DNA from: Planctomycetota bacterium | GTDB lineage: Bacteria; Planctomycetota; UBA8742; UBA2392 | DNA length: 64,000 bases | NCBI GenBank assembly: GCA_027493625.1 | Contig: JAOSKM010000001.1 | Coordinates: 773,489 to 837,488, forward strand | Direction of reading: 5' to 3' | In this document: positions 8,676-17,237 of the stretch, one piece after another | How the letters are laid out: each line of letters starts with the position of its first letter | Position numbering within the stretch: position 1 is the first letter of the stretch | Made by a program: the position numbers and the translations under genes | Notes under the pieces: generated by a model | The model's database searches: none | Seen by the model: the letters and a program-made list of their open reading frames with translations, nothing else | What the model was told of the DNA's origin: nothing

Positions 8676-10774
8676 GCCGTCCCGCCAGTACCGCCAAGCC
8701 TCGAGGCCAGGATTTCCTGCGCCGCCCGGCGACCCTCGTCCCCGGGATTACGGCGCACCCATGTGCCGTCGCTCTGCAGCAACCACGCCTGTACGTTGTC
8801 GGAGAGCGGTATGTCAAGGCACTCTTCAATCACCCGAGCCTTCAGCGCCGGATCCAGGATCGGGAAGCACACCTCCACGCGCCGGTGCAGGTTGCGCTGC
8901 ATCCAGTCCGCGCTTGAGGCGTAGGTGTGCTCGCCGTTGGGGCCGAAGCTGAACACCCGGCTGTGCTCCAGGAAGCGCCCGACGATCGAGCGCACCCGGA
9001 TCGTTTCGGAAACGGCCGGGATGCCCGGGCGCAGGCAGCAGACACCGCGCACCAGCAGGTCGATCGGCACGCCCGCGATCGAAGCCAGATACAGCGCCTT
9101 GATCACACCAGGGTCCGACAGCGAGTTCATTTTGGCGCGGATCAGCGAAGCCCTTCCCTGGCGCGCGAGCTCCGCCTGCTCGTTGATGCGCTCGATGATC
9201 ATCGCGTTGAGCGTGAACGGCGAATGATAGATCTGCTTCATGCCCGGGGTTTCACCCGGGCTGGTCAGCTCGCGGAACAGCTTGTGAACGTCGGCGCAGA
9301 TCTCCTCGTTGGAGGTCAGCAGGCTGAGGTCCGTGTACGCTCGCGCCGTGCCGGTGTGGTAGTTGCCCGTGCCCAGGTGCACGTAGCGGCGCAGGCGCCC
9401 TTCCTCACGGCGCAGCAGCAGCATCATCTTGCTGTGCGTCTTGTAGCCCACCACGCCGTACACCACCTGCGCGCCCGCGTTCTGCAGCCGGGTGGCCAGG
9501 TCGATGTTCGCGGCCTCGTCGAAGCGCGCGCGCAGCTCGACGCAGGCCGTGACTTCCTTGCCGGCGCGTGCCGCCTCAAACAGCGCGTCCGTGACCTCCG
9601 AGACCGCGCCGGTGCGGTACAGCGTGCCCATGATCGCGACCACGTTGGGGTCGGTGGTCGCCTTGCGGATGAAGTCCAGCACCGGCCCGAACGACTGGTA
9701 TGGGTGGTGCAGCAGCACATCGCGCGAGCGCAGTACCTCGAACAGGTCCGCGCCCGTCGCCAGCTCTTTGGGCACGCCCGGCGAGTGCGGCGGGTACTTG
9801 AGGTCAGGGCGATCCACCAGCTCGTGCAGCTTCATCAGGCGGTTCAGGTTGACGGGACCGTTGACCTGGTACAGGTCATCGGGACCAAGCTGGAAGTGAT
9901 CCAGCAGCATGTTGGCGATTTCAGGCGGGCAGTTTTCCGCCACCTCCAGGCGCACCGCGGCGCCGAAGTTTCTTCGCGGCAACTCAAAACGCAGGGCCTC
10001 TGCGAGGTCTTCGACTTCTTCCTCGTCGACGAACAGGTCGCTGTTGCGGGTGACCCGGAACTGGTAGGCGCCCTTCACGTCCATGCGCGGGAACAGTTCG
10101 CCGATGTTGTGGTGGATCACGGCGGACAGCAGCACGAAATCGTAGGGACCGGCGGACACCTCGCGCGGCATGCGTATCACGCGCGGCAGCAGCCGCGGCG
10201 CCTGCACGATGCTGATGCCGCTGGCGCGCGCGAAGGCGTCCGGCCCTTCCATCAGCACGACAAAATTCAGGATCTTGTTCAGCACGTTGGGGAACGGGTG
10301 GGCCGGGTCCAGCCCGATCGGCGTCAACAGCGGCTGCACTTCGCGCCGGAAGTAGTCGGCCGCCCAGGCGGCCTGGGCCTCGTTCCATTCCGTGCGGCGC
10401 AGGATGCGGATGCCGCTTTCCGCCAGGCGCGGCAGCAGCACGTCGTTGAACACGCGGTACTGCTCGGCCACGATGCCGCGCGTGGTTTCGTGGATGCGGG
10501 CCAGCATGTCCTGCGGGCGGACTTCGTCGGGGCCGGTCACGCCGACGCCGGCCGCGGTCTGCTGCTTGACGCCGCTCACGCGGATCTCAAAGAACTCGTC
10601 CATGTTGCTGCACGAGATCGTGAGGAAACGCAGGCGTTCGAGCAGCGGCACGCTTTCGTCCGCGGCCATGGCCAGCACGCGACGATTGAACTCCATCAAC
10701 GAAAACTCGCGGTTGATGTAAAGGTTCGCGTCGCCCGGCTCAACGGCGGGCTTTCTGTCGCTGGCTGCATTCAT
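8672..10774 (-). CDS. ppk1: polyphosphate kinase 1
   Basis: Makes long-chain polyphosphate from ATP, reversibly. 700 residues, full length for PPK1, with all four domains. The N domain has YINREFSLMEFNRRVL, then the head domain. The C1 domain has VGYKTHSKMMLLLR with the autophosphorylated histidine, and HLGTGNYHTGTARAYTDLSLLT. The C2 domain has GRFLEHSRVFSFG with the second conserved histidine. The ATG at 10774 gives the expected N-terminus. Its last codon overlaps the ppx start. The upstream hyuB gene ends 43 bp away on the same strand. Confidence 0.96.
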   Translation of the reverse strand: MNAASDRKPAVEPGDANLYINREFSLMEFNRRVLAMAADESVPLLERLRFLTISCSNMDEFFEIRVSGVKQQTAAGVGVTGPDEVRPQDMLARIHETTRGIVAEQYRVFNDVLLPRLAESGIRILRRTEWNEAQAAWAADYFRREVQPLLTPIGLDPAHPFPNVLNKILNFVVLMEGPDAFARASGISIVQAPRLLPRVIRMPREVSAGPYDFVLLSAVIHHNIGELFPRMDVKGAYQFRVTRNSDLFVDEEEVEDLAEALRFELPRRNFGAAVRLEVAENCPPEIANMLLDHFQLGPDDLYQVNGPVNLNRLMKLHELVDRPDLKYPPHSPGVPKELATGADLFEVLRSRDVLLHHPYQSFGPVLDFIRKATTDPNVVAIMGTLYRTGAVSEVTDALFEAARAGKEVTACVELRARFDEAANIDLATRLQNAGAQVVYGVVGYKTHSKMMLLLRREEGRLRRYVHLGTGNYHTGTARAYTDLSLLTSNEEICADVHKLFRELTSPGETPGMKQIYHSPFTLNAMIIERINEQAELARQGRASLIRAKMNSLSDPGVIKALYLASIAGVPIDLLVRGVCCLRPGIPAVSETIRVRSIVGRFLEHSRVFSFGPNGEHTYASSADWMQRNLHRRVEVCFPILDPALKARVIEECLDIPLSDNVQAWLLQSDGTWVRRNPGDEGRRAAQEILASRLGGTGGTA

Positions 10775-10817
10775 TGTGCACCGACGGGCATGCTACCTAT
10801 TGTATGTAAAGAACGTG

Positions 10818-12368
10818 TCAAGTGCGGGGTTGCGTCCAGCCACCTCCGCCCGGGGTGCGGATTTCGATGGCTTCGCCGGCTCGCAGCTCTCCGCTGCACT
10901 TGGCTTCCAGCGGCTCCGTTTCGCCTTCAACGTTGACGACCTGGTTGATGCCCTGCCGCCCGGGCTTGCCGCTGCCTGTGCCCCGGGGCGCGTGAACGCG
11001 GCGCTCAGTCAGCAGCCCGAACTGCGCATCCACAAGCGTGCGCACGCGGCGCACCACACCGTCGCCGCCCCTGTGCGCGCCATCGCCGCCGGAATGCTCG
11101 CGCAACGCGTACTCCTCGACGCGTAAAGGGAAGGCGTGCTCGAGCGCCTCCACCGGGGTGTTGAGCGTGTTGGTCATGTGTGAGTGCGTCGCGTCGGCGC
11201 CTGCCTTGCGCGACCCCGCGCCGCAGCCGCCGGCGATCGTCTCGTAGTAACTGAAGTGGCCGCCGTCGGGACCTGCTCCGCCGATGGTCAGGTTGTTCAT
11301 GGTGCCCTGCGACTGCGCCGGCACGCGCCCGGGCGCTGCCTGCGCAAGCGCCGCCAGGCAGACGTCCACGATGCGCTGGCTGGTCTCCACGTTGCCGCCG
11401 GCCACTGGCGCGGGACGTTTCGCGTCTACAACCGTGCCCGGCTTCGTGATGACCTCGATGCACTCGAAGCACCCCTGGTTGATCGGCGGGCGCGGGTCGC
11501 ACAGGCACAGCACGCTGTAGAAAGCGGCGCTCTCGGTCACCGCTCGCACGGCATTCACGCCGCCGCGCACCTGCGGGTCGCTGGCGCTGAAGTCGAAGCT
11601 CAGCCTGTCGCGTGTGACGGTAAGCTTCAGGCGAATCGCCACGTCCGTGTTTCCCGCCCCGTCATCATCGAGCAGATCTTCGGACCTGAAGACGCCCTGC
11701 ATCAGGCCGTTCAGCGTCTGGCGCGTGATCGCATGGCTGTGCCTGAACAGGCTGCTGCACAGTCGGTTGAATGCCGCCGCGCCCTGGCGCGCCACTACCT
11801 CTGCCAGCCGCTGCCGCCCGCGGTCACAGGCAGCCCGCTGTGCGCTGAGGTCGCCCCGGCGCTCATCGGGCGTGCGGGTGTTGGCCATTACCAGCTCAAG
11901 AAGGCTTTCATCCAGCCGGCTGGGAGGAATCACCAGCCCCTCCGCGACCAGATCCGTCTGCGGCGACATGCTGCCGGGCGCCGCGCCGCCGACGTCGGCG
12001 TGGTGGGCGCGGTTGGCCGCGTAGCCCAGCAGGCGGCCGTTGCCGTGGATCGGAGCGACCATGGTGATATCAGGCAGGTGTGTCCCGCCGCTGTACGGAT
12101 CATTGACCAGCGCGTACTCGCCAGGCCGCAGCTTCAGCTTCGCCAGCACACCTTGCACGCTGGCGGGCATGGAGCCCAGGTGCACCGGCAAGTGCGCCGC
12201 CTGGGCCAGCAGGCGGCCTTTGGCGTCGAACAGCGCGCAGGAGTAGTCGCGACGCTCCTTGATGTTCGGGCTGTAGGCCGAGCGCTTCAGCACCTCGCCC
12301 ATTTCCTCGGTGATGCCCACCAGCGCGTGGTGCAGCACGGCGATTACGGTTGCGGTGTTGATGTTCAT
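10818..12368 (-). CDS. hyuB: hydantoinase B / oxoprolinase family subunit
   Basis: Beta-type subunit of an ATP-dependent hydantoinase or 5-oxoprolinase, working with the HyuA subunit encoded just upstream. 516 residues. Family features are EEMGEVLKRSAYSPNIKERRDYSCALFD, MPASVQGVL, DPYSGGTHLPDITMVAPI, GYAANRAHHADVGG, PSRLDESLLEL, GVNAVRAVTESAAFYSV and a C-terminal RTPGGGGW. ATG 12368 is chosen: the hyuA stop TGA overlaps it (ATGA), and the ORF-track start adds 30 residues that read as out-of-frame hyuA. The exact substrate (hydantoin, 5-oxoproline, acetone or N-methylhydantoin) cannot be told. Confidence 0.88.
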   Translation of the reverse strand: MNINTATVIAVLHHALVGITEEMGEVLKRSAYSPNIKERRDYSCALFDAKGRLLAQAAHLPVHLGSMPASVQGVLAKLKLRPGEYALVNDPYSGGTHLPDITMVAPIHGNGRLLGYAANRAHHADVGGAAPGSMSPQTDLVAEGLVIPPSRLDESLLELVMANTRTPDERRGDLSAQRAACDRGRQRLAEVVARQGAAAFNRLCSSLFRHSHAITRQTLNGLMQGVFRSEDLLDDDGAGNTDVAIRLKLTVTRDRLSFDFSASDPQVRGGVNAVRAVTESAAFYSVLCLCDPRPPINQGCFECIEVITKPGTVVDAKRPAPVAGGNVETSQRIVDVCLAALAQAAPGRVPAQSQGTMNNLTIGGAGPDGGHFSYYETIAGGCGAGSRKAGADATHSHMTNTLNTPVEALEHAFPLRVEEYALREHSGGDGAHRGGDGVVRRVRTLVDAQFGLLTERRVHAPRGTGSGKPGRQGINQVVNVEGETEPLEAKCSGELRAGEAIEIRTPGGGGWTQPRT

Positions 12369-14329
12369 CGCCGCGTGCTCCGCTTGCTGTCCGGTGTCAG
12401 CAGCAGCTGCCCGGACTTCGTGACCGTCAGCTTCCAGCCCTGCTTCAGGTACAGGCACGAACTCAACTCGGTGACAATCGCCGGGCCCATCAGCACCGTG
12501 CCGACGGCCAAGGCATCACGCTCATACACGGCCGCGTTCCCCTGCGCGCCGGCGGGGCGCGGCACGCCCCTGGCGGCAACCGGCGGCAGTTTGGGCGCGT
12601 GCGCCGGTGCTTCGATCCGCACCCGCACGTTTACGATTTCGACCGGCGCGCCGCGGCGCTCGAACTGGTACTGGCGCAGGTGCTCACGTTCGAAATCGCG
12701 CCTCCACTGTGGTGTGAGGGACACATTCAACTCGAAGCTCTGGCCGCGGTATCGCACGTCGACGCTGGAGTTGGTTTTGAACGGCCCATTCAGGCCGCAA
12801 TCCAGCAGGTCGGCCTTTCCGCGCTTGAGCAGCAGCTTCGCCGCATGCTGGGCCCGGGAGAAGGCGTCCGCACCACCGCCCAGCAGCACGGTCTGGGACA
12901 GATCGCGCGAAGCAGGCGTGTGCAGCATGCCAAGCGCGCACAGCAGGCCGGGCGCACGCGGCACCAGCACGCGGCCGAGACCCATCAGCTCAGCCAGGTC
13001 GCACGCGAGCAGGCCGCCCGCGCCGCCGAACGGCACCAGAGCCATGCCATCCAGGCTGTGGCCCCGTTCAACGGTTACGCGGCGCAACGCGCGCTCGATG
13101 CCGGCCAAAGCCACTCGCAGGATCGCATCGGCCAGTTTGCGGGCCTGGGCGGCCGGGTCCAGGCGCTTGAGGGCATGCATTGCCGCCTGCGGGTGCAAGG
13201 GAAGTTCGCCGCCCAGCTGCAGGTCGTGCGGCATGCGCCCCAGTACCAGCAGCGCGTCCGACAGCGTGGCGCGCTCACCGCCGCGGCCGTAACAGGCCGG
13301 GCCGGGATCGGCGCCCGCGCTTTGTGGGCCGACATGCAGGGCGCCACCGGCATCGAGCCAGGCGATGCTTCCCCCACCGGCGCCGATGGTGTGGATGTCG
13401 AGACTGGGCGTGCGCAGGGGCAGACCGGCAATCGGTGTTTCCGACCTGAGCAGGGCATGCTCCCCCACCAGCGAGACGTCGGTGCTGGTGCCGCCGACAT
13501 CGAAGGCTACCCCGGTCGCGATCCCCTCAGCGTCCAGCGCTTCCCGCACGCCGGCGATGCCGCCCGCGGGGCCCGAAAGCGCCAGTTTCACGGGCTCGTC
13601 GGCCGCAAGCTGGGCCGGCAGCCAGCCGCCGGCCGAGTGCATCAGCACCACGCGGGTCGGGCTCACGCGCCTCTGCAGGCCGCCGATGTAGTCACGCAGC
13701 TTCGGCACCAGGCCGGCGTTGGCGGCCGTCACCAGGCTGCGCTCGTACTCGCGGAACTCGGGCGCCAGGTCGCTGGAAAGCGTGACAGGCACGCCCAGCT
13801 TCGCGAGGGCGCGTCCAAGCTGCTGCTCGTGGGCCGGGTTGGCGTAGCTGTGCAGCAGGCAGACTGCAATGGTCTCGGGCTTCAACGCCTGCACGTGCTG
13901 CACGACACGCCGGATCTCGTCCCGTGTCAGCTTGCGCGATACGCTGCCGTCCGGCTCGAGGCGCTCCCGGCACTCGACGCGCAGCTCGCGCGGGACAAGC
14001 GCTTCGCGCTGCGCCGGCTCAAGCGAGTACAGGTCCGCGGGGTCGCGGTTCTGGCGCCCGATCGCCAGCACATCGCGGAAGCCCTGGGTGGTCACGAACA
14101 CCACGCGTCCCAGCCGGCCCTCCAGCAGCGCGTTGGTGGCGACGGTGGTGCCGTGAACCAGCAAATCCGCGTCACCCAGACGCTTCAGGGCATGTGCCAC
14201 GGCCTGGCCGGGATCAGCCGGCGTGCTCGGAACTTTACACGTCAAGAGCAGTCCGTCCCGCAGCAGGCAGGCGTCGGTGAAGGTGCCGCCCACGTCGATG
14301 GCGGCTACAGCCGGCACTTTACGAGGCAC
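12365..14329 (-). CDS. hyuA: hydantoinase A / oxoprolinase family subunit
   Basis: ATP-binding alpha-type subunit of the same enzyme as the next gene. About 654 residues with an ASKHA-like fold: VAAIDVGGTFTDACLL at the N-terminus, LLVHGTTVATNALLEGR, LSGPAGGIAGV, GVAFDVGGTSTDVSLV, IGAGGGSIAWLDAGG, GPQSAGADPGPACYGRGG and LVPFGGAGGLLACDLAE. I choose GTG at 14329, with GGAGGG 5 bp upstream; this overlaps the end of the preceding alpha/beta hydrolase gene by 11 bp. The ORF-track start at 14374 lies deeper in that gene. Order is TetR, hydrolase, hyuA, hyuB, all tightly packed. Confidence 0.88.
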   Translation of the reverse strand: MPRKVPAVAAIDVGGTFTDACLLRDGLLLTCKVPSTPADPGQAVAHALKRLGDADLLVHGTTVATNALLEGRLGRVVFVTTQGFRDVLAIGRQNRDPADLYSLEPAQREALVPRELRVECRERLEPDGSVSRKLTRDEIRRVVQHVQALKPETIAVCLLHSYANPAHEQQLGRALAKLGVPVTLSSDLAPEFREYERSLVTAANAGLVPKLRDYIGGLQRRVSPTRVVLMHSAGGWLPAQLAADEPVKLALSGPAGGIAGVREALDAEGIATGVAFDVGGTSTDVSLVGEHALLRSETPIAGLPLRTPSLDIHTIGAGGGSIAWLDAGGALHVGPQSAGADPGPACYGRGGERATLSDALLVLGRMPHDLQLGGELPLHPQAAMHALKRLDPAAQARKLADAILRVALAGIERALRRVTVERGHSLDGMALVPFGGAGGLLACDLAELMGLGRVLVPRAPGLLCALGMLHTPASRDLSQTVLLGGGADAFSRAQHAAKLLLKRGKADLLDCGLNGPFKTNSSVDVRYRGQSFELNVSLTPQWRRDFEREHLRQYQFERRGAPVEIVNVRVRIEAPAHAPKLPPVAARGVPRPAGAQGNAAVYERDALAVGTVLMGPAIVTELSSCLYLKQGWKLTVTKSGQLLLTPDSKRSTRR

Positions 14330-15035
14330 GGACGCCCTCCACCCGCTTGAGCCAGGCCTGGATGCGCAACGCAACCCCGATCGGCACTTCCTGGGTGATC
14401 ATGTGGCCGTAGCCATCGAGTTGTTGCAGGCGCGCGTCAGGCAAGCGCTGCCACATGCGGAGCTGGGCGGGTGAGGCGGAAATGCTGTCGCGGCTGCCGT
14501 AGATGACCTCGACGGGGCAGCGGATCCCCACCAGCCGGTCCGAGACATCGAATCCGGCCAGCAGGCCCAGGCGGCGGGCAAGCTCGGCATGGTCGAGCTT
14601 CTCGAAGTAGGCCAGGAACTTTGCGCGCTCTTCACCTTTCAGCGTGCCGGCCAGCTTCCAGCCCGCCAGCAGGCGCGCCACCGGGTTCAGCACCACCCTG
14701 GGCAGCAGGCGGCTGGCGCTGCGGCCGATGGCAGAGGCAAACGGCTCGGGCTCATGACTGAACGTCGAAATCAGGCACAGGCCGTGCACCGCCTCGGGGT
14801 GCAGGATTGCGGTTTTCTGCGCCACCGCACCTCCGAACGACTCGCCGATCAGCAGCCCGGTCTGCAATGACTGCATGCGCGCGACCACCACGTCAGTGAG
14901 CTCCTGCCATTTCAGGTCACGGCCGGTCGGGTAGCTGAACGGCACCAGTTCAACACCGGGCAGGTGCTGCTGCGTGCTGTCGACCCAGCGGGCTTCACCG
15001 TCCAGGCCGGGCAGATACAGGATGGGTGCTGGCAT
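14319..15035 (-). CDS. alpha/beta hydrolase
   Basis: A 238-residue single-domain alpha/beta-fold hydrolase. ILYLPGLDGEARW carries the oxyanion region, GLLIGESFGGAVAQ the nucleophile elbow G-E-S-F-G, VIYGSRDSISA the acid, and LDGYGHMIT the catalytic histidine. No signal peptide, so probably cytosolic. It follows a TetR regulator by 24 bp and overlaps hyuA, which suggests a small operon with related substrates under TetR control. The substrate is unknown. Confidence 0.85.
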   Translation of the reverse strand: MPAPILYLPGLDGEARWVDSTQQHLPGVELVPFSYPTGRDLKWQELTDVVVARMQSLQTGLLIGESFGGAVAQKTAILHPEAVHGLCLISTFSHEPEPFASAIGRSASRLLPRVVLNPVARLLAGWKLAGTLKGEERAKFLAYFEKLDHAELARRLGLLAGFDVSDRLVGIRCPVEVIYGSRDSISASPAQLRMWQRLPDARLQQLDGYGHMITQEVPIGVALRIQAWLKRVEGVRAS

Positions 15036-15059
15036 GTCCTCTCCGGTGTGCAGAGAGGT

Positions 15060-15644
15060 TTAGAGTGCGCGCAGCCACTTCTCAACCGTCCCGGCGATTT
15101 CAGCGTCGGAGAGGCCGGCAGCCTGCAGCGCGTCCCAGCAGCTGAAGTGCACGGCGTGGCCCAGCACGGCCAGCATCTCGGCGCGTACGGCCCGCGCCGG
15201 GCGCCAGGCCTTCAGCAGGTCGTCGCGCAGGGCATCCAGCCCCCGCTGCACATCGGCCAGCACGGCCTGGAGTGCCGGCATGTCGTGGGCGTCGCGGTAG
15301 GCATTGCGCCAGATTCCCTGCGTGCGCCGGTAGAACGCGTAAAGCGCTGTCAGCGCGGTGCGGGTGCGATCACCGGCTTCGCCCAGGTGCTGCCAGGCGC
15401 TCGGGTCGGGAAACGGGTTCTGCTCGAGGTAGCGGCTGGAACAGGCGTTGAACAACGCTGTTTCATCGGGCAGGTGGCGATAGACGGTGAGTCGCTGCAC
15501 GCCCGCGCGTTTCGCAATCGCCTGGATGGTGGTACGCGCCGGGCCGACCGTGGCGTGCAATTCAACGGTGGCGTCCACGATCCTGCGCCTGGTTTCCTCG
15601 GTGCTTTCCTTGCGGCGCTGTTGTCTGTATCGGCGCGTCTTCAT
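15060..15644 (-). CDS. TetR/AcrR-family transcriptional regulator
   Basis: A 194-residue regulator. Residues about 15-65 form the TetR DNA-binding helix-turn-helix: TEETRRRIVDATVELHATVG, TTIQAIAKRAGVQRLTVYRHLPDETALFNAC. The remainder is a helical ligand-binding domain. It is divergent from the MBL-fold hydrolase, and the 107-bp intergenic region holds two palindromes likely to be its operators, one directly in front of its own start. It heads the hydrolase-hyuA-hyuB run, so it probably represses itself and one or both neighbouring units in response to a small molecule. Confidence 0.9.
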   Translation of the reverse strand: MKTRRYRQQRRKESTEETRRRIVDATVELHATVGPARTTIQAIAKRAGVQRLTVYRHLPDETALFNACSSRYLEQNPFPDPSAWQHLGEAGDRTRTALTALYAFYRRTQGIWRNAYRDAHDMPALQAVLADVQRGLDALRDDLLKAWRPARAVRAEMLAVLGHAVHFSCWDALQAAGLSDAEIAGTVEKWLRAL

Positions 15645-15649
15645 TTAGG

Positions 15650-15665
15650 TGAACATACATGTTCA
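15650..15665. promoter_or_regulatory. operator-like palindrome, site 1 (TetR region)
   Basis: TGAACATACATGTTCA: 7-bp arms TGAACAT/ATGTTCA around a 2-bp centre. It lies 5 bp upstream of the tetR start codon. A related degenerate copy is found 64 bp away. Binding by the adjacent TetR is inference. Confidence 0.65.
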
Positions 15666-15673
15666 ATATTTCT

Positions 15674-15701
15674 TTGACAAGCTGCTGACGTCGGGTATGG
15701 T
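15674..15701 (+). promoter_or_regulatory. sigma70-type promoter for the MBL-fold gene
   Basis: TTGACA (15674-15679), 16-bp spacer, TATGGT (15696-15701). It lies between the two palindromes, about 50 bp before the ATG at 15752, so occupancy of site 2 would cover the start of transcription. Confidence 0.55.
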
Positions 15702-15713
15702 ACTGCTCATTGG

Positions 15714-15729
15714 TGAACACGGATGTTTA
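15714..15729. promoter_or_regulatory. operator-like palindrome, site 2 (TetR region)
   Basis: TGAACACGGATGTTTA, the same 7-2-7 layout as site 1 with two arm mismatches. Centre-to-centre spacing to site 1 is 64 bp, about six helical turns. It sits just downstream of the predicted promoter. Confidence 0.5.
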
Positions 15730-15751
15730 CTGAAATAGCAAGGAGAACGAC

Positions 15752-16543
15752 ATGACCGAACGTTATGTAGCCGCACGCGTCACGGAAGACGTCCACCGCC
15801 TGACCGCTTACGCGCCCTTGCCGGGGCTCGGCCTGCTGCCCGTCAACGCGTTCCTGATTCACGCCGCGGAACCGGTGCTGGTGGATACAGGTCTCGCCGC
15901 ACAGCGCGAGAGTTTCCTGCAGGCGCTGGGCGGCGTGATCGACCCGGCCGATCTGCGCTGGATCTGGGTCACGCACATGGACGCCGACCACATCGGCAAC
16001 CTGCAGGCTGTGCTGGACGCGGCGCCTGAAGCCCGGCTGGTCACCACCTACCTGGGCATGGGCAAGGCCGGCCTGCTGGGCCTGCCCCTGGAGCGCTGCT
16101 ACCTGCTGAACCCGGGCCAGAGCCTGCAAGTCGGCGACCGCGAACTGCTGGCGGTGAAGCCACCGGTGTTTGACGCACCCGAAACCACCGGCCTGCTCGA
16201 CCGTCGCAGCGGCACGTTGTTCAGCTCAGACAGCTTCGGGGCGTTGCTGCAGGAAACTGCCGAAGACGCCGATCAAATCGCCGCGTCCGCTTTGCGCGAA
16301 GGCATGCAACTGTGGGCGAGCGTGGACGCGCCCTGGCTGCGGGTGATCGACGAAAACAAGTTCCGTGCGTCCGTGGACACGCTGGCAGACCTGAAACCGG
16401 CACGCCTGCTGAGCAGCCACCTGCCGCCGGCTTCCGGCCGAATGCTGGAAGCGCTGGTGTCCAACCTGAAGGACGCGCCGGCGCAGCCCGCATTCGTGGG
16501 GCCGGACCAGGCGCAACTGGAGCTGATGATGGCCGGCGCGTGA
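15752..16543 (+). CDS. MBL-fold metallo-hydrolase
   Basis: A 263-residue metallo-beta-lactamase-fold hydrolase. The metal motif HxDxDH reads WVTHMDADHIGNLQ; the aspartate of the later site is in LFSSDSFGALL and a late histidine is in LLSSHLPPASG. The ATG at 15752 has AAGGAG 6-7 bp upstream. It is divergently transcribed from a TetR gene and ends at a strong bidirectional hairpin. MBL proteins of this shape include lactonases, flavoprotein-like diiron proteins and esterases; the substrate cannot be told. The TetR arrangement suggests an inducible detoxification or degradation enzyme. Confidence 0.85.
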   Translation: MTERYVAARVTEDVHRLTAYAPLPGLGLLPVNAFLIHAAEPVLVDTGLAAQRESFLQALGGVIDPADLRWIWVTHMDADHIGNLQAVLDAAPEARLVTTYLGMGKAGLLGLPLERCYLLNPGQSLQVGDRELLAVKPPVFDAPETTGLLDRRSGTLFSSDSFGALLQETAEDADQIAASALREGMQLWASVDAPWLRVIDENKFRASVDTLADLKPARLLSSHLPPASGRMLEALVSNLKDAPAQPAFVGPDQAQLELMMAGA

Positions 16544-16560
16544 CCGGCTTGAAAAAAGCA

Positions 16561-16595
16561 AAACGGGGACGGCATCGCCGTCCCCGTTTGTTTGT
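16561..16595. terminator. bidirectional terminator between MBL-fold and rhodanese genes
   Basis: AAACGGGGACGGC (16561-16573), 3-nt loop, GCCGTCCCCGTTT (16577-16589), a perfect 13-bp stem. The plus strand continues TGTTTGTGTTT; the minus strand has TTTTGCTTTTTTC after the stem. It lies between two convergent genes. Confidence 0.85.
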
Positions 16596-16602
16596 GTTTC
16601 GG

Positions 16603-16992
16603 TTAGCTGACAGTGACCGGCAGGCCGGCCTTCTGCCATGCGTCGAAGCCGCCGACGATGTTGGAAACGTTGGTGTAGCCGAGCTTGCGCAGGGCACCCT
16701 GCGCCATGCCGCCGCGCATGCCGCTCTTGCAGTACACCACGACGGGCGCCTGCGGGTCAGGGATCGACTTGGGCACTGTGTCGAGGATGTTGTCGAGCGG
16801 GATGTGCTCGCTGCCGGGGATGGTACCGCCGCCCAGTTCCTGGGGCATGCGGACGTCAATCAGGGTCAGGGCCCGAACGGCGCTCTTGGGCGGTTCCGCC
16901 TTCTTGGTGCGCTTGCGCTTCTGCGCCGCCTTGGTGGTCGGTTCAAGAATGGTAGCTGCGTCGGTGGGTCGAAGTCGGGGTGGAAGCTGCAT
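16603..16992 (-). CDS. rhodanese-domain protein
   Basis: A 129-residue single-domain rhodanese (sulfurtransferase fold). ALTLIDVRMPQELGGGTIPGSEHIPLDNI is the CH2A region, and VVVYCKSGMRGGMAQGAL is the active-site loop with the catalytic cysteine. LGYTNVSNIVGGFDAWQKAGLPV is the family C-terminus. A basic linker (KRKRTKK) precedes the domain. The start ATG 16992 has AGGGAT upstream; the track's 194-residue version includes non-coding sequence. A good minus-strand promoter lies at 17051-17078. Cytosolic; sulfur or persulfide handling is the usual role. Confidence 0.87.
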   Translation of the reverse strand: MQLPPRLRPTDAATILEPTTKAAQKRKRTKKAEPPKSAVRALTLIDVRMPQELGGGTIPGSEHIPLDNILDTVPKSIPDPQAPVVVYCKSGMRGGMAQGALRKLGYTNVSNIVGGFDAWQKAGLPVTVS

Positions 16993-17050
16993 CGCGGATC
17001 CCTTCGTCATTGGCCGGAAAACGGAAGCGACAGAGTGGCATCGGGGCATA

Positions 17051-17078
17051 ATTATACGGAGTCTTTGGCCCATTTGAA
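17051..17078 (-). promoter_or_regulatory. sigma70-type promoter for the rhodanese gene
   Basis: On the minus strand TTCAAA (17078-17073), 16-bp spacer, consensus TATAAT (17056-17051), about 60 bp before the chosen start. Confidence 0.6.
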
Positions 17079-17089
17079 GTGTAAAGGTC

Positions 17090-17117
17090 TTGACGTTAGG
17101 CACTCTCAACCTATGTT
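17090..17117 (+). promoter_or_regulatory. sigma70-type promoter for mdh
   Basis: TTGACG (17090-17095), 16-bp spacer, TATGTT (17112-17117), leaving a leader of about 115 nt before the mdh ATG. I see no clear riboswitch or terminator in the leader. Confidence 0.5.
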
Positions 17118-17237
17118 CCGCGCCCCGGTGTGTCAGAAACCACTGCCATTGACCCCCACCGCGCCGCCAGTATAGAACCCCTGACACCGCGCGCGGAGCC
17201 TTCCGCCGCTCTTTCGGCTAGCTTGCGAGGACTATCC

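Noticed and set aside
8927-10936. 669-aa plus-strand ORF
   Set aside because: Antisense shadow of ppk1.
11184-13292. 702-aa plus-strand ORF
   Set aside because: Antisense to hyuB and hyuA, which have full family motifs; composition is Arg/Ala/Pro/Ser-rich without a fold.
12599-14350. 583-aa plus-strand ORF
   Set aside because: Antisense shadow of hyuA, rich in His, Gln and Arg, without ribosome site.
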